64,000 bases of DNA from positions 930,001 through 994,000 of the forward strand of contig OZ025784.1 in NCBI GenBank assembly GCA_964019425.1, read 5' to 3'. The notes under the pieces are model-generated. The model did not search any database, had not been told where the DNA came from, and worked only from the letters and a program-made list of their open reading frames with translations. This DNA comes from Flectonema sp. DT1601 (taxonomy: Eukaryota > Euglenozoa > Diplonemea > Diplonemida > Diplonemidae). Position numbers and translations under genes: made by a program. Below, piece by piece: positions 23,501 through 33,000 of this stretch (its first letter is position 1; every line of letters begins with the position of its first letter).

Positions 23501-24733
23501 GTCATTCTTAGCGATGCAAATGGAGAAACTCCGCAAGCAACTGTTGACAATGCTTTGAAGGATCTCTTGTCAAGTAATGCGGTCATTGCTTACGTTGAGG
23601 GAAGTGCTGTTGTTGTTGTAGCTGCTGCGAATAATAACAACCGTGCACAGAGATGTTTGCCATCTTCATTCATAAGAGAAGGAACAACAACTTTTGATTG
23701 CATGATTGAATTATCTGGAACTGTATCTATGCATTGGACTACGGAGTCTAATGGAGCTAATACTCACATTGCCGTAACTGCTTCAGCTGTGTCTGGATGG
23801 TTGTCAATCGGTTTCCCTGAAGTTGCGGCGTCAATGAGTCCCGCGACAGCCATTACGGGAAGTTCATCAGTTGCCAATGTGTATTCGATTACTGGAAGAA
23901 GTGCTGCTGGAATATCTCAAATCACGTCTGGTAGTTTCAATGGAATTTCAACAGAAGTTGTAAGCAGTCAGCGTATTCTCAGATTCTCAATGCTTAAATC
24001 ATTCTTGAGGAGCAGTATGCCTGTAAACTTTGCTTATCACGTTAGTAGTACAGCATTCCCAGATAGTAATGCTCAGCATACAACTAGGGGATCGGGTATT
24101 GTGGATCTTCTTACTGGAACATCACAGGTTGTCGTCGTTAACAGTGACTTTGACGATGCTCACACTCACGGAAGGATCATGGTGGCAATATGGGCGTACT
24201 GGGTTCCTTTGGCAGTTATTATCAAGGTTCTTGGAGCTTTTGTGTGTAAGGGAGAAGTGTTTGGGTATCCAATACCAGTATTCATTCACATGGTCATGAT
24301 GATTATTGCAATGTGTTTAACTACTGTTTTCGCTTCTATTGCCTTGTCAGACTTTGACAACAGAGTGGACTATGGACATAGAGAACTTGGTGTTACTTTG
24401 TTAGCGATTGGTTGGATTCAAATTTTGAGTGGTATCATAAGGCCAAGCAAGGAATCTGGATACAGAAAGTACTGGGGATGGGGACACGTTCTGTTTGGTA
24501 TTTCAGTTGTGGTAATTTCAATCGCTCAAATGGCGACTGGAGTTGAAAATATTAATCGCCTGTTCACAAATGACTCGGAGGGGGTTAAGATTGCGATGAT
24601 CGTTGGAGTGGTCACCATGGGTGTTATTTATATTAGCGGAAAGGTTTATGCCGTTGTTATTAAAAATGAAGACGTGATTGCGATTTCAGAAAACAACGGG
24701 GGTAAATCCAATGGTCCTGATCATGAAGCGTGA
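14555..24733 (+). CDS. Giant 16-module DOMON / cytochrome b561 protein (array gene 3)
   Basis: The 3392-aa ORF has a signal peptide (about 1-19) and sixteen DOMON units (about 37-2846) separated by APAPTPPPTPPPTPPPATPAPS-type linkers. These are followed by a long TPPP stalk (about 2847-2912), the Cys-cluster domain, a divergent DOMON and a b561 domain almost identical to gene 2. The unit period is 177 aa, longer than in gene 2 because of the linker. Met in GSMIPAV (GSMISAV in unit 2) and His in VHTARG persist in every unit, so about 17 DOMON hemes plus two membrane hemes are predicted. Unit 16 carries unique changes (RNVGG, TTMSAN) shared with the last unit of gene 4, showing that their membrane-proximal ends correspond. 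The role in surface electron transfer is inferred from the families. Confidence 0.9.
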   Translation: MRLLSLFILLSYYADVTAAPAPTPPPTPPPATSAPSCTASTLVVTGSTTYDCMMTLAGTVIIHWNRETSGMAAVAATTTSVNGWFSVAFPDALGSMIPAVGVSSTSATAANVFSITARNAGGITTTTSANINTPTTEITGGLRILRFNVPFAFLTAAQPVNYALHASEMAFPVSVHTARGSVAVDFVVGTAAPAPTPPPTPPPTPPPATPAPSCTASTLVVTGSTTYDCMMTLAGTVIIHWNRETSGMAAVAATTTSVNGWFSVAFPDALGSMISAVGVSSTSATAANIFSITARNAGGITTTTSANINTPTTEITGGLRILRFNVPFAFLTAAQPVNYALHASEMAFPVSVHTARGSVAVDFVVGTAAPAPTPPPTPPPTPPPATPAPSCTASTLVVTGSTTYDCMMTLAGTVIIHWNRETSGMAAVAATTTSVNGWFSVAFPDALGSMIPAVGVSSTSATAANIFSITARNAGGITTTTSANINTPTTEITGGLRILRFNVPFAFLTAAQPVNYALHASEMAFPVSVHTARGSVAVDFVVGTAAPAPTPPPTPPPTPPPATPAPSCTASTLVVTGSTTYDCMMTLAGTVIIHWNRETSGMAAVAATTTSVNGWFSVAFPDALGSMIPAVGVSSTSATAANIFSITARNAGGITTTTSANINTPTTEITGGLRILRFNVPFAFLTAAQPVNYALHASEMAFPVSVHTARGSVAVDFVVGTAAPAPTPPPTPPPTPPPATPAPSCTASTLVVTGSTTYDCMMTLAGTVIIHWNRETSGMAAVAATTTSVNGWFSVAFPDALGSMIPAVGVSSTSATAANIFSITARNAGGITTTTSANINTPTTEITGGLRILRFNVPFAFLTAAQPVNYALHASEMAFPVSVHTARGSVAVDFVVGTAAPAPTPPPTPPPTPPPATPAPSCTASTLVVTGSTTYDCMMTLAGTVIIHWNRETSGMAAVAATTTSVNGWFSVAFPDALGSMIPAVGVSSTSATAANIFSITARNAGGITTTTSANINTPTTEITGGLRILRFNVPFAFLTAAQPVNYALHASEMAFPVSVHTARGSVAVDFVVGTAAPAPTPPPTPPPTLPPATPAPSCTASTLVVTGSTTYDCMMTLAGTVIIHWNRETSGMAAVAATTTSVNGWFSVAFPDALGSMIPAVGVSSTSATAANIFSITARNAGGITTTTSANINTPTTEITGGLRILRFNVPFAFLTAAQPVNYALHASEMAFPVSVHTARGSVAVDFVVGTAAPAPTPPPTPPPTPPPATPAPSCTASTLVVTGSTTYDCMMTLAGTVIIHWNRETSGMAAVAATTTSVNGWFSVAFPDALGSMIPAVGVSSTSATAANIFSITARNAGGITTTTSANINTPTTEITGGLRILRFNVPFAFLTAAQPVNYALHASEMAFPVSVHTARGSVAVDFVVGTAAPAPTPPPTPPPTPPPATPAPSCTASTLVVTGSTTYDCMMTLAGTVIIHWNRETSGMAAVAATTTSVNGWFSVAFPDALGSMIPAVGVSSTSATAANIFSITARNAGGITTTTSANINTPTTEITGGLRILRFNVPFAFLTAAQPVNYALHASEMAFPVSVHTARGSVAVDFVVGTAAPAPTPPPTPPPTPPPATPAPSCTASTLVVTGSTTYDCMMTLAGTVIIHWNRETSGMAAVAATTTSVNGWFSVAFPDALGSMIPAVGVSSTSATAANIFSITARNAGGITTTTSANINTPTTEITGGLRILRFNVPFAFLTAAQPVNYALHASEMAFPVSVHTARGSVAVDFVVGTAAPAPTPPPTPPPTPPPATPAPSCTASTLVVTGSTTYDCMMTLAGTVIIHWNRETSGMAAVAATTTSVNGWFSVAFPDALGSMIPAVGVSSTSATAANIFSITARNAGGITTTTSANINTPTTEITGGLRILRFNVPFAFLTAAQPVNYALHASEMAFPVSVHTARGSVAVDFVVGTAAPAPTPPPTPPPTPPPATPAPSCTASTLVVTGSTTYDCMMTLAGTVIIHWNRETSGMAAVAATTTSVNGWFSVAFPDALGSMIPAVGVSSTSATAANIFSITARNAGGITTTTSANINTPTTEITGGLRILRFNVPFAFLTAAQPVNYALHASEMAFPVSVHTARGSVAVDFVVGTAAPAPTPPPTPPPTLPPATPAPSCTASTLVVTGSTTYDCMMTLAGTVIIHWNRETSGMAAVAATTTSVNGWFSVAFPDALGSMIPAVGVSSTSATAANIFSITARNAGGITTTTSANINTPTTEITGGLRILRFNVPFAFLTAAQPVNYALHASEMAFPVSVHTARGSVAVDFVVGTAAPAPTPPPTPPPTPPPATPAPSCTASTLVVTGSTTYDCMMTLAGTVIIHWNRETSGMAAVAATTTSVNGWFSVAFPDALGSMIPAVGVSSTSATAANIFSITARNAGGITTTTSANINTPTTEITGGLRILRFNVPFAFLTAAQPVNYALHGSEMAFPVSVHTARGSVAVDFVVGTAAPAPTPPPTPPPTPPPTPPPATPAPSCTASTLVVTGSTTYDCMMTLAGTVIIHWNRETSGMAAVAATTTSVNGWFSVAFPDALGSMIPAVGVSSTSATAANIFSITARNAGGITTTTSANINTPTTEITGGLRILRFNVPFAFLTAAQPVNYALHASEMAFPVSVHTARGSVAVDFVVGTAAPAPTPPPTPPPTPPPATPAPSCTASTLVVTGSTTYDCMMTLAGTVIIHWNRETSGMAAVAATTTSVNGWFSVAFPDALGSMIPAVGVSSTSATAANVFSITARNVGGITTTMSANINTPTTEITGGLRILRFNVPFAFLTAAQPVNYALHASEMAFPVSVHTARGSVAVDFVGGTAAPAPTPPPTPPPTPPPTPPPTPPPTPPPTPPPTPPPTPPPTPPPTPPPTPPPTPPPVTSPPADDKINFTVVAELSDLVNQIDTLVAAAATAVGGTARCSMLCQGTNCVNCDGTAVNQRSVSTLARENWRVVFVILSDANGETPQATVDNALKDLLSSNAVIAYVEGSAVVVVAAANNNNRAQRCLPSSFIREGTTTFDCMIELSGTVSMHWTTESNGANTHIAVTASAVSGWLSIGFPEVAASMSPATAITGSSSVANVYSITGRSAAGISQITSGSFNGISTEVVSSQRILRFSMLKSFLRSSMPVNFAYHVSSTAFPDSNAQHTTRGSGIVDLLTGTSQVVVVNSDFDDAHTHGRIMVAIWAYWVPLAVIIKVLGAFVCKGEVFGYPIPVFIHMVMMIIAMCLTTVFASIALSDFDNRVDYGHRELGVTLLAIGWIQILSGIIRPSKESGYRKYWGWGHVLFGISVVVISIAQMATGVENINRLFTNDSEGVKIAMIVGVVTMGVIYISGKVYAVVIKNEDVIAISENNGGKSNGPDHEA
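14663..23094 (+). repeat. 16-unit 531-bp DOMON array with a 6-unit higher-order period
   Basis: Units start at the CTAS codons every 531 bp, with one 543-bp spacing before unit 15 caused by an extra 12-bp TPPP. Diagnostic variants recur every six units (3186 bp). Units 1, 7 and 13 share gtacat where most units have gttcat, TLPP linkers precede units 7 and 13, and the accgca/actgca pattern of units 1-6 repeats in units 7-12. This indicates block duplication of about six units rather than single-unit growth only. Confidence 0.9.
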
Positions 24734-25483
24734 ATTTCTTTTTGAGGTTTTAATTTTTTTTTTAGTTTTATTTTTATTTACTCGCGTTAAATGATTAGTT
24801 GTAGTATCTCATCATCAATAAGAAAAAAATTACATTTTTTTTCGTTGAACGACACTTTTACATCATCATTTTTGTATTTTTCTTTTATTTAAAAAAATAG
24901 AAGAACGAGCCACTTATAAATCTCGGGGGGTGTGGTATTTATTATTTCCCCTTAACCGAAAGAGAAGGTAAGCTTCACGAAGTAATTTCAATTCTTTGTA
25001 CCGACAGTCTGTCTAGATTGTACAAGACTTGTATCTCATGAGGCTTGATTTCTGACCCCTCGGTATCAGATTTACCTGAGGAAGTTACAGTGTTGTTGTT
25101 TGAAAGAATTAAATTTTGTTTTTCGTGACGTTGCATGTTTCTAGATGTGGCTTTACAATTACAATTTCTTTTGTTCTTTTTTTTTTTTTTAGACTGTCGA
25201 TTTCTTTTTTAAAGTTTGTTTCTGTTTTCTACATTAAAAAAAAAACCTGCAAGGAAAAATTATTATTATTTTTATTTCTTTCCCCGATGTTTCAATGAGG
25301 GAGTCTGTACCGTATCGTGTCAGACTGTTTTCATCACATGTGATGTTGGTCTTTTGATTAGTTAAGCGTTTAAATTAATGTTGTTCTTTTGAAGCCGCTT
25401 CCCTGATTCTTTTTATCATTATTCGGGGATGATTTAAGATGTGTTCCCCTCCAAAATGTAAACTTTATAATCGTGATGTCTAG

Positions 25484-25493
25484 TTGCCCGAAT

Positions 25494-25526
<33 letters not shown>

Positions 25527-25621
25527 CCTCGTTAGTATTAACGAAAAAAGAAGAAAAAAAAAAATAATTTGAAATCGTTGAAACAATAAACAATTAAAAA
25601 AAAAAAAAAAAAATCGGGCAA
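25484..25621. repeat. Foldback element with 8-bp perfect terminal inverted repeats, copy A
   Basis: The ends are TTGCCCGA and TCGGGCAA, perfect inverted repeats. Just inside are a T-run of nearly 30 and an A-run of about 20, and the middle has a second perfect hairpin (tcgtta-gtat-taacga). The 138-bp stretch could fold into a long hairpin with a T:A stem. It resembles a very short MITE or foldback element, or an accidental cruciform. No clear target-site duplication was seen. Confidence 0.55.
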
Positions 25622-26835
25622 TTTTAGATAGTCCAGCTCCTCCTACTTAGTTCATCTGCATCCTTAAGCAGATAGTTATTTTTATCGTTTAGGTTAATGA
25701 GATACAAATACAGTTAAATTTTACAAACATAAATATTCAAAACCCCTCCCTCGTACTATAAATCATTTCGTATTGTATCAAATTTCCCCCCTAGGACCAG
25801 CGATGTGATTGAATTTGCAGTGTTAGCGATGTATGGGCTCCCTTTTTTTTTTTTTTATTATTATTGGATAATAAAAAAGAATTATAAAACTATCATTAAT
25901 TAATACTCAAACTTGATAACGGATTGAGTGGAACGCCAACACCTGTTGGTTCTAATCACTCGTTTATGCTCCCCGTGTGTTGAGTTTGTGTATGTTTTGT
26001 GATTACAATGGTTTTTATGTTTTGACGAGTGCTTCACTTGTCAAATAGAAAAACTACAATCTTCCTCTCTCTCTCTTTGTCTCTTGTTTCTTATAAAATA
26101 AGACATAAACTTGGATGACATTGTTGTGTTTGGTGTTGGAGTTGGAAAATCTTTTTTACGATTGCCGCTGAGAATCTCACAGGCTGCATCGGGAAATAGA
26201 AGCTGTTTCTATTTCTCGTAAAAGATATTTTCCCCAGATTTTTCCCCCCCCCTTCTTCCCCAAGCATGCGATTCTGTGTAGGCGAGGGATCCAGTTATAA
26301 TGAATTCATGTCTGTATCTCTATGTTGTTGTGTGTTAACCTTGATATACTTATCCAAGTCCCCTCCTTGAACGTTCTTAAATCATTTACTATACTTCGGT
26401 ATCATATTTGGTGATCTTTCTCTCTTTTTTTTGCAACTTTTTATGCAACAAAACAAAGAAGCAGATTTGCATACATTGTTTTATTTTAATTAATTTCCTT
26501 GTGGCATGCGCCTCCTCTCATGGACCCGCTATCTACTATCTTATGTTCTCTAACACTTTCTCTTAAGACTTATTAATTAAAATAAATATTTCTTCTTTGT
26601 GAACTTTTAAACATTGTTAACAAACAGACTATGGGAAGGGATCTTGCTCGCGATTATTATGGTCGCGTACAGTTGGTTCCTTCGTAGTTGTTATCGAGAT
26701 GTTTATTTTACGTTGAATTCATTTTTTTTTATACATGTTTTCTTTCACTCTCTCTCTTCTAATTATTAGCACGTTTCTTCCTTTATGTCACTAACAGTGG
26801 CAACTGTAGTCGTCAGGCTAACAATTAGAATCTTT

Positions 26836-27009
26836 CTCTTTACGTGACTCGTCTGGTCTTTCTGCTCTCGATATCTACTTCTCGTTGACATCTTGAGTAC
26901 ATATTTCTTTAGATACTCACGCACTTAGTTCAATTCGGAAATTAACTTAAATTCCTTTCCCTTAAGTAACTTTATTATAATTCACATCCTCAACAGTTAT
27001 ATTTAAACT
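26836..27009 (+). promoter_or_regulatory. Conserved 5' flank and 5' UTR of DOMON gene 4
   Basis: This is almost identical to the flank of gene 3. The acceptor-like AG (cctcaacag) ends at 26996, 13 nt before the ATG. Having the same block before genes 2, 3 and 4 predicts coordinated expression, which is an inference. Confidence 0.5.
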
Positions 27010-30000
27010 ATGAGATTACTCAGTCTCTTTATATTGTTATCCTATTATGCGGACGTTACAGCTGCTCCTGCTCCGACTCCACCACCTACGCCGCCACCAG
27101 CAACTCCTGCTCCATCTTGCACTGCTTCAACTCTAGTTGTGACGGGAAGCACGACTTACGACTGCATGATGACATTGGCAGGGACTGTAATCATCCATTG
27201 GAACCGTGAAACGAGCGGAATGGCTGCGGTTGCGGCGACGACGACGTCGGTCAACGGATGGTTTTCAGTGGCGTTTCCTGATGCTTTGGGTTCGATGATC
27301 CCTGCTGTTGGTGTCTCATCGACCAGTGCGACGGCTGCGAACATCTTCTCGATTACCGCAAGGAATGCGGGTGGAATCACTACAACGACGTCGGCAAACA
27401 TCAACACCCCGACGACTGAGATCACAGGTGGCCTGCGTATTCTGAGATTCAACGTCCCTTTTGCATTTTTGACAGCTGCCCAGCCGGTGAACTACGCTCT
27501 GCATGCGAGTGAAATGGCATTTCCAGTGAGCGTTCATACCGCGCGTGGAAGCGTGGCAGTAGATTTTGTGGTCGGAACGGCTGCTCCTGCGCCGACTCCA
27601 CCACCAACTCCACCACCTACACCGCCACCTGCAACCCCTGCTCCATCTTGTACAGCTTCAACTTTGGTTGTGACGGGAAGCACGACTTACGACTGCATGA
27701 TGACATTGGCAGGGACTGTAATCATCCATTGGAACCGTGAAACGAGCGGAATGGCTGCGGTTGCGGCGACGACGACGTCGGTCAACGGATGGTTTTCAGT
27801 GGCGTTTCCTGATGCTTTGGGTTCGATGATCCCTGCTGTTGGTGTCTCATCGACCAGTGCGACGGTTGCGAACATCTTCTCGATTACCGCAAGGAATGCG
27901 GGTGGAATCACTACAACGACGTCGGCAAACATCAACACCCCGACGACTGAGATCACAGGTGGCATGCGTATTCTGAGATTTAACGTCCCTTTTGCATTTT
28001 TGACAGCTGCCCAGCCGGTGAACTACGCTCTGCATGCGAGTGAAATGGCATTTCCAGTGAGCGTTCATACCGCGCGTGGAAGCGTGGCAGTAGATTTTGT
28101 GGTCGGAACGGCTGCTCCTGCGCCGACTCCACCACCAACTCCACCACCTACACCGCCACCTGCAACTCCTGCTCCATCTTGTACAGCTTCAACTCTGGTT
28201 GTGACGGGAAGCACGACTTACGACTGCATGATGACATTGGCAGGGACTGTAATCATCCATTGGAACCGTGAAACGAGCGGAATGGCTGCGGTTGCGGCGA
28301 CGACGACGTCGGTCAACGGATGGTTTTCAGTGGCGTTTCCTGATGCTTTGGGTTCGATGATCCCTGCTGTTGGTGTCTCATCGACCAGTGCGACGGCTGC
28401 GAACATCTTCTCGATTACCGCAAGGAATGCGGGTGGAATCACTACAACGACGTCGGCAAACATCAACACCCCGACGACTGAGATCACAGGTGGCCTGCGT
28501 ATTCTGAGATTCAACGTCCCTTTTGCATTTTTGACAGCTGCCCAGCCGGTGAACTACGCTCTGCATGCGAGTGAAATGGCATTTCCAGTGAGCGTTCATA
28601 CCGCGCGTGGAAGCGTGGCAGTAGATTTTGTGGTCGGAACGGCTGCTCCTGCGCCGACTCCACCACCAACTCCACCACCTACACCGCCACCTGCAACCCC
28701 TGCTCCATCTTGCACGGCTTCAACTCTGGTTGTGACGGGAAGCACGACTTACGACTGCATGATGACATTGGCAGGGACTGTAATCATCCATTGGAACCGT
28801 GAAACGAGCGGAATGGCTGCGGTTGCGGCGACGACGACGTCGGTCAACGGATGGTTTTCAGTGGCGTTTCCTGATGCTTTGGGTTCGATGATCCCTGCTG
28901 TTGGTGTCTCATCGACCAGTGCGACGGCTGCGAACATCTTCTCGATTACCGCAAGGAATGCGGGTGGAATCACTACAACGACGTCGGCAAACATCAACAC
29001 CCCGACGACTGAGATCACGGGTGGCCTGCGTATTCTGAGATTCAACGTCCCTTTTGCATTTTTGACAGCTGCCCAGCCGGTGAACTACGCTCTGCATGCG
29101 AGTGAAATGGCATTTCCAGTGAGCGTTCATACCGCGCGTGGAAGCGTGGCAGTAGATTTTGTGGTCGGAACGGCTGCTCCTGCGCCGACTCCACCACCAA
29201 CTCCACCACCTACACCGCCACCTGCAACCCCTGCTCCATCTTGCACGGCTTCAACTCTGGTTGTGACGGGAAGCACGACTTACGACTGCATGATGACATT
29301 GGCAGGGACTGTAATCATCCATTGGAACCGTGAAACGAGCGGAATGGCTGCGGTTGCGGCGACGACGACGTCGGTCAACGGATGGTTTTCAGTGGCGTTT
29401 CCTGATGCTTTGGGTTCGATGATCCCTGCTGTTGGTGTCTCATCGACCAGTGCGACGGCTGCGAACATCTTCTCGATTACTGCAAGGAATGCGGGTGGAA
29501 TCACTACAACGACGTCGGCAAACATCAACACCCCGACGACTGAGATCACAGGTGGCATGCGTATTCTGAGATTTAACGTCCCTTTTGCATTTTTGACAGC
29601 TGCCCAGCCGGTGAACTACGCTCTGCATGCAAGTGAAATGGCATTTCCAGTGAGCGTTCATACCGCGCGTGGAAGCGTGGCAGTAGATTTTGTGGTCGGA
29701 ACGGCTGCTCCTGCGCCGACTCCACCACCAACTCCACCACCTACACCGCCACCAGCAACTCCTGCTCCATCTTGTACAGCTTCAACTCTGGTTGTGACGG
29801 GAAGCACGACTTACGACTGCATGATGACATTGGCAGGGACTGTAATCATCCATTGGAACCGTGAAACGAGCGGAATGGCTGCGGTTGCGGCGACGACGAC
29901 GTCGGTCAACGGATGGTTTTCAGTGGCGTTTCCTGATGCTTTGGGTTCGATGATCCCTGCTGTTGGTGTCTCATCAACCAGTGCGACGGCTGCGAACATC

Positions 30001-33000
30001 TTCTCGATTACCGCAAGGAATGCGGGTGGAATCACTACAACGACGTCGGCAAACATCAACACCCCGACGACTGAGATCACAGGTGGCCTGCGTATTCTGA
30101 GATTCAACGTCCCTTTTGCATTTTTGACAGCTGCCCAGCCGGTGAACTACGCTCTGCATGCGAGTGAAATGGCATTTCCGGTGAGCGTTCATACCGCGCG
30201 TGGAAGCGTGGCAGTAGATTTTGTGGTCGGAACGGCTGCTCCTGCGCCGACTCCACCACCAACTCCACCACCTACACCGCCACCAGCAACTCCTGCTCCA
30301 TCTTGTACAGCTTCAACTCTGGTTGTGACGGGAAGCACGACTTACGACTGCATGATGACATTGGCAGGGACTGTAATCATCCATTGGAACCGTGAAACGA
30401 GCGGAATGGCTGCGGTTGCGGCGACGACGACGTCGGTCAACGGATGGTTTTCAGTGGCGTTTCCTGATGCTTTGGGTTCGATGATCCCTGCTGTTGGTGT
30501 CTCATCGACCAGTGCGACGGCTGCGAACATCTTCTCGATTACTGCAAGGAATGCGGGTGGAATCACTACAACGACGTCGGCAAACATCAACACCCCGACG
30601 ACTGAGATCACAGGTGGCATGCGTATTCTGAGATTTAACGTCCCTTTTGCATTTTTGACAGCTGCCCAGCCGGTGAACTACGCTCTGCATGCGAGTGAAA
30701 TGGCATTTCCAGTGAGCGTTCATACCGCGCGTGGAAGCGTGGCAGTAGATTTTGTGGTCGGAACGGCTGCTCCTGCGCCGACTCCACCACCAACTCCACC
30801 ACCTACACCGCCACCAGCAACTCCTGCTCCATCTTGTACAGCTTCAACTCTGGTTGTGACGGGAAGCACGACTTACGACTGCATGATGACATTGGCAGGG
30901 ACTGTAATCATCCATTGGAACCGTGAAACGAGCGGAATGGCTGCGGTTGCGGCGACGACGACGTCGGTCAACGGATGGTTTTCAGTGGCGTTTCCTGATG
31001 CTTTGGGTTCGATGATCCCTGCTGTTGGTGTCTCATCGACCAGTGCGACGGCTGCGAACATCTTCTCGATTACTGCAAGGAATGCGGGTGGAATCACTAC
31101 GACGACGTCGGCAAACATCAACACCCCGACGACTGAGATCACAGGTGGCCTGCGTATTCTGAGATTCAACGTCCCTTTTGCATTTTTGACAGCTGCCCAG
31201 CCGGTGAACTACGCTCTGCATGCGAGTGAAATGGCATTTCCAGTGAGCGTTCATACCGCGCGTGGAAGCGTGGCAGTAGATTTTGTGGTCGGGACGGCTG
31301 CTCCTGCGCCGACTCCACCACCAACTCCACCACCAACTCCACCGCCAACACCACCACCTACACCGCCACCTGCAACCCCTGCTCCATCTTGCACGGCTTC
31401 AACTCTAGTTGTGACGGGAAGCACGACTTACGACTGCATGATGACATTGGCAGGGACTGTAATCATCCATTGGAACCGTGAAACGAGCGGAATGGCTGCG
31501 GTTGCGGCGACGACGACGTCGGTCAACGGATGGTTTTCAGTGGCGTTTCCTGATGCTTTGGGTTCGATGATCCCTGCTGTTGGTGTCTCATCGACCAGTG
31601 CGACGGCTGCGAACGTCTTCTCGATTACCGCAAGGAATGCGGGTGGAATCACTACAACGACGTCGGCAAACATCAACACCCCGACGACTGAGATCACAGG
31701 TGGCCTGCGTATTCTGAGATTCAACGTCCCTTTTGCATTTTTGACAGCTGCCCAGCCGGTGAACTACGCTCTGCATGCGAGTGAAATGGCATTTCCAGTG
31801 AGCGTTCATACCGCGCGTGGAAGCGTGGCAGTAGATTTTGTGGTCGGAACGGCTGCTCCTGCGCCGACTCCACCACCAACTCCACCACCTACACCGCCAC
31901 CTGCAACCCCTGCTCCATCTTGCACGGCTTCAACTCTGGTTGTGACGGGAAGCACGACTTACGACTGCATGATGACATTGGCAGGGACTGTAATCATCCA
32001 TTGGAACCGTGAAACGAGCGGAATGGCTGCGGTTGCGGCGACGACGACGTCGGTCAACGGATGGTTTTCAGTGGCGTTTCCTGATGCTTTGGGTTCGATG
32101 ATCCCTGCTGTTGGTGTCTCATCAACCAGTGCGACGGCTGCGAACATCTTCTCGATTACCGCAAGGAATGCGGGTGGAATCACTACAACGACGTCGGCAA
32201 ACATCAACACCCCGACGACTGAGATCACAGGTGGCCTGCGTATTCTGAGATTCAACGTCCCTTTTGCATTTTTGACAGCTGCCCAGCCGGTGAACTACGC
32301 TCTGCATGCGAGTGAAATGGCATTTCCAGTGAGCGTTCATACCGCGCGTGGAAGCGTGGCAGTAGATTTTGTGGTCGGAACGGCTGCTCCTGCGCCGACT
32401 CCACCACCAACTCCACCACCTACACCGCCACCTGCAACCCCTGCTCCATCTTGCACTGCTTCAACTCTGGTTGTGACGGGAAGCACGACTTACGACTGCA
32501 TGATGACATTGGCAGGGACTGTAATCATCCATTGGAACCGTGAAACGAGCGGAATGGCTGCGGTTGCGGCGACGACGACGTCGGTCAACGGATGGTTTTC
32601 AGTGGCGTTTCCTGATGCTTTGGGTTCGATGATCCCTGCTGTTGGTGTCTCATCGACCAGTGCGACGGCTGCGAACATCTTCTCGATTACTGCAAGGAAT
32701 GCGGGTGGAATCACTACGACGACGTCGGCAAACATCAACACCCCGACGACTGAGATCACAGGTGGCCTGCGTATTCTGAGATTCAACGTCCCTTTTGCAT
32801 TTTTGACAGCTGCCCAGCCGGTGAACTACGCTCTGCATGCGAGTGAAATGGCATTTCCAGTGAGCGTTCATACCGCGCGTGGAAGCGTGGCAGTAGATTT
32901 TGTGGTCGGGACGGCTGCTCCTGCGCCAACTCCACCACCAACTCCACCACCTACACCGCCACCTGCAACCCCTGCTCCATCTTGTACAGCTTCAACTTTG

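Larger units (their letters stand above)
13808..26261 (+). repeat. Large tandem duplication, copy A (gene 3 plus flanks)
   Basis: The unit starts at aagcatgcgattctg and contains the 5' flank, gene 3 and about 1.5 kb of 3' flank. The same start sequence reappears at 26262, directly after the ttcttcccc stretch that ends copy A. The flanks match copy B almost base for base, with a few substitutions and homopolymer length differences, so the duplication is recent. The copies differ mainly in the number of DOMON units and in linker lengths. Confidence 0.9.
24734..27009. other. Intergenic region between genes 3 and 4
   Basis: No gene was found. The first 1.5 kb is the 3' flank of gene 3, repeated after gene 4 (40120-41646). 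It contains a T-run/A-run foldback element (25484-25621), a CT-rich tract near 26060 and the block shared with the gene 2 flank (about 25900-26060). The junction of the large tandem duplication falls at 26261/26262. From there to 27009 the sequence copies the 5' flank of gene 3. Confidence 0.75.
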
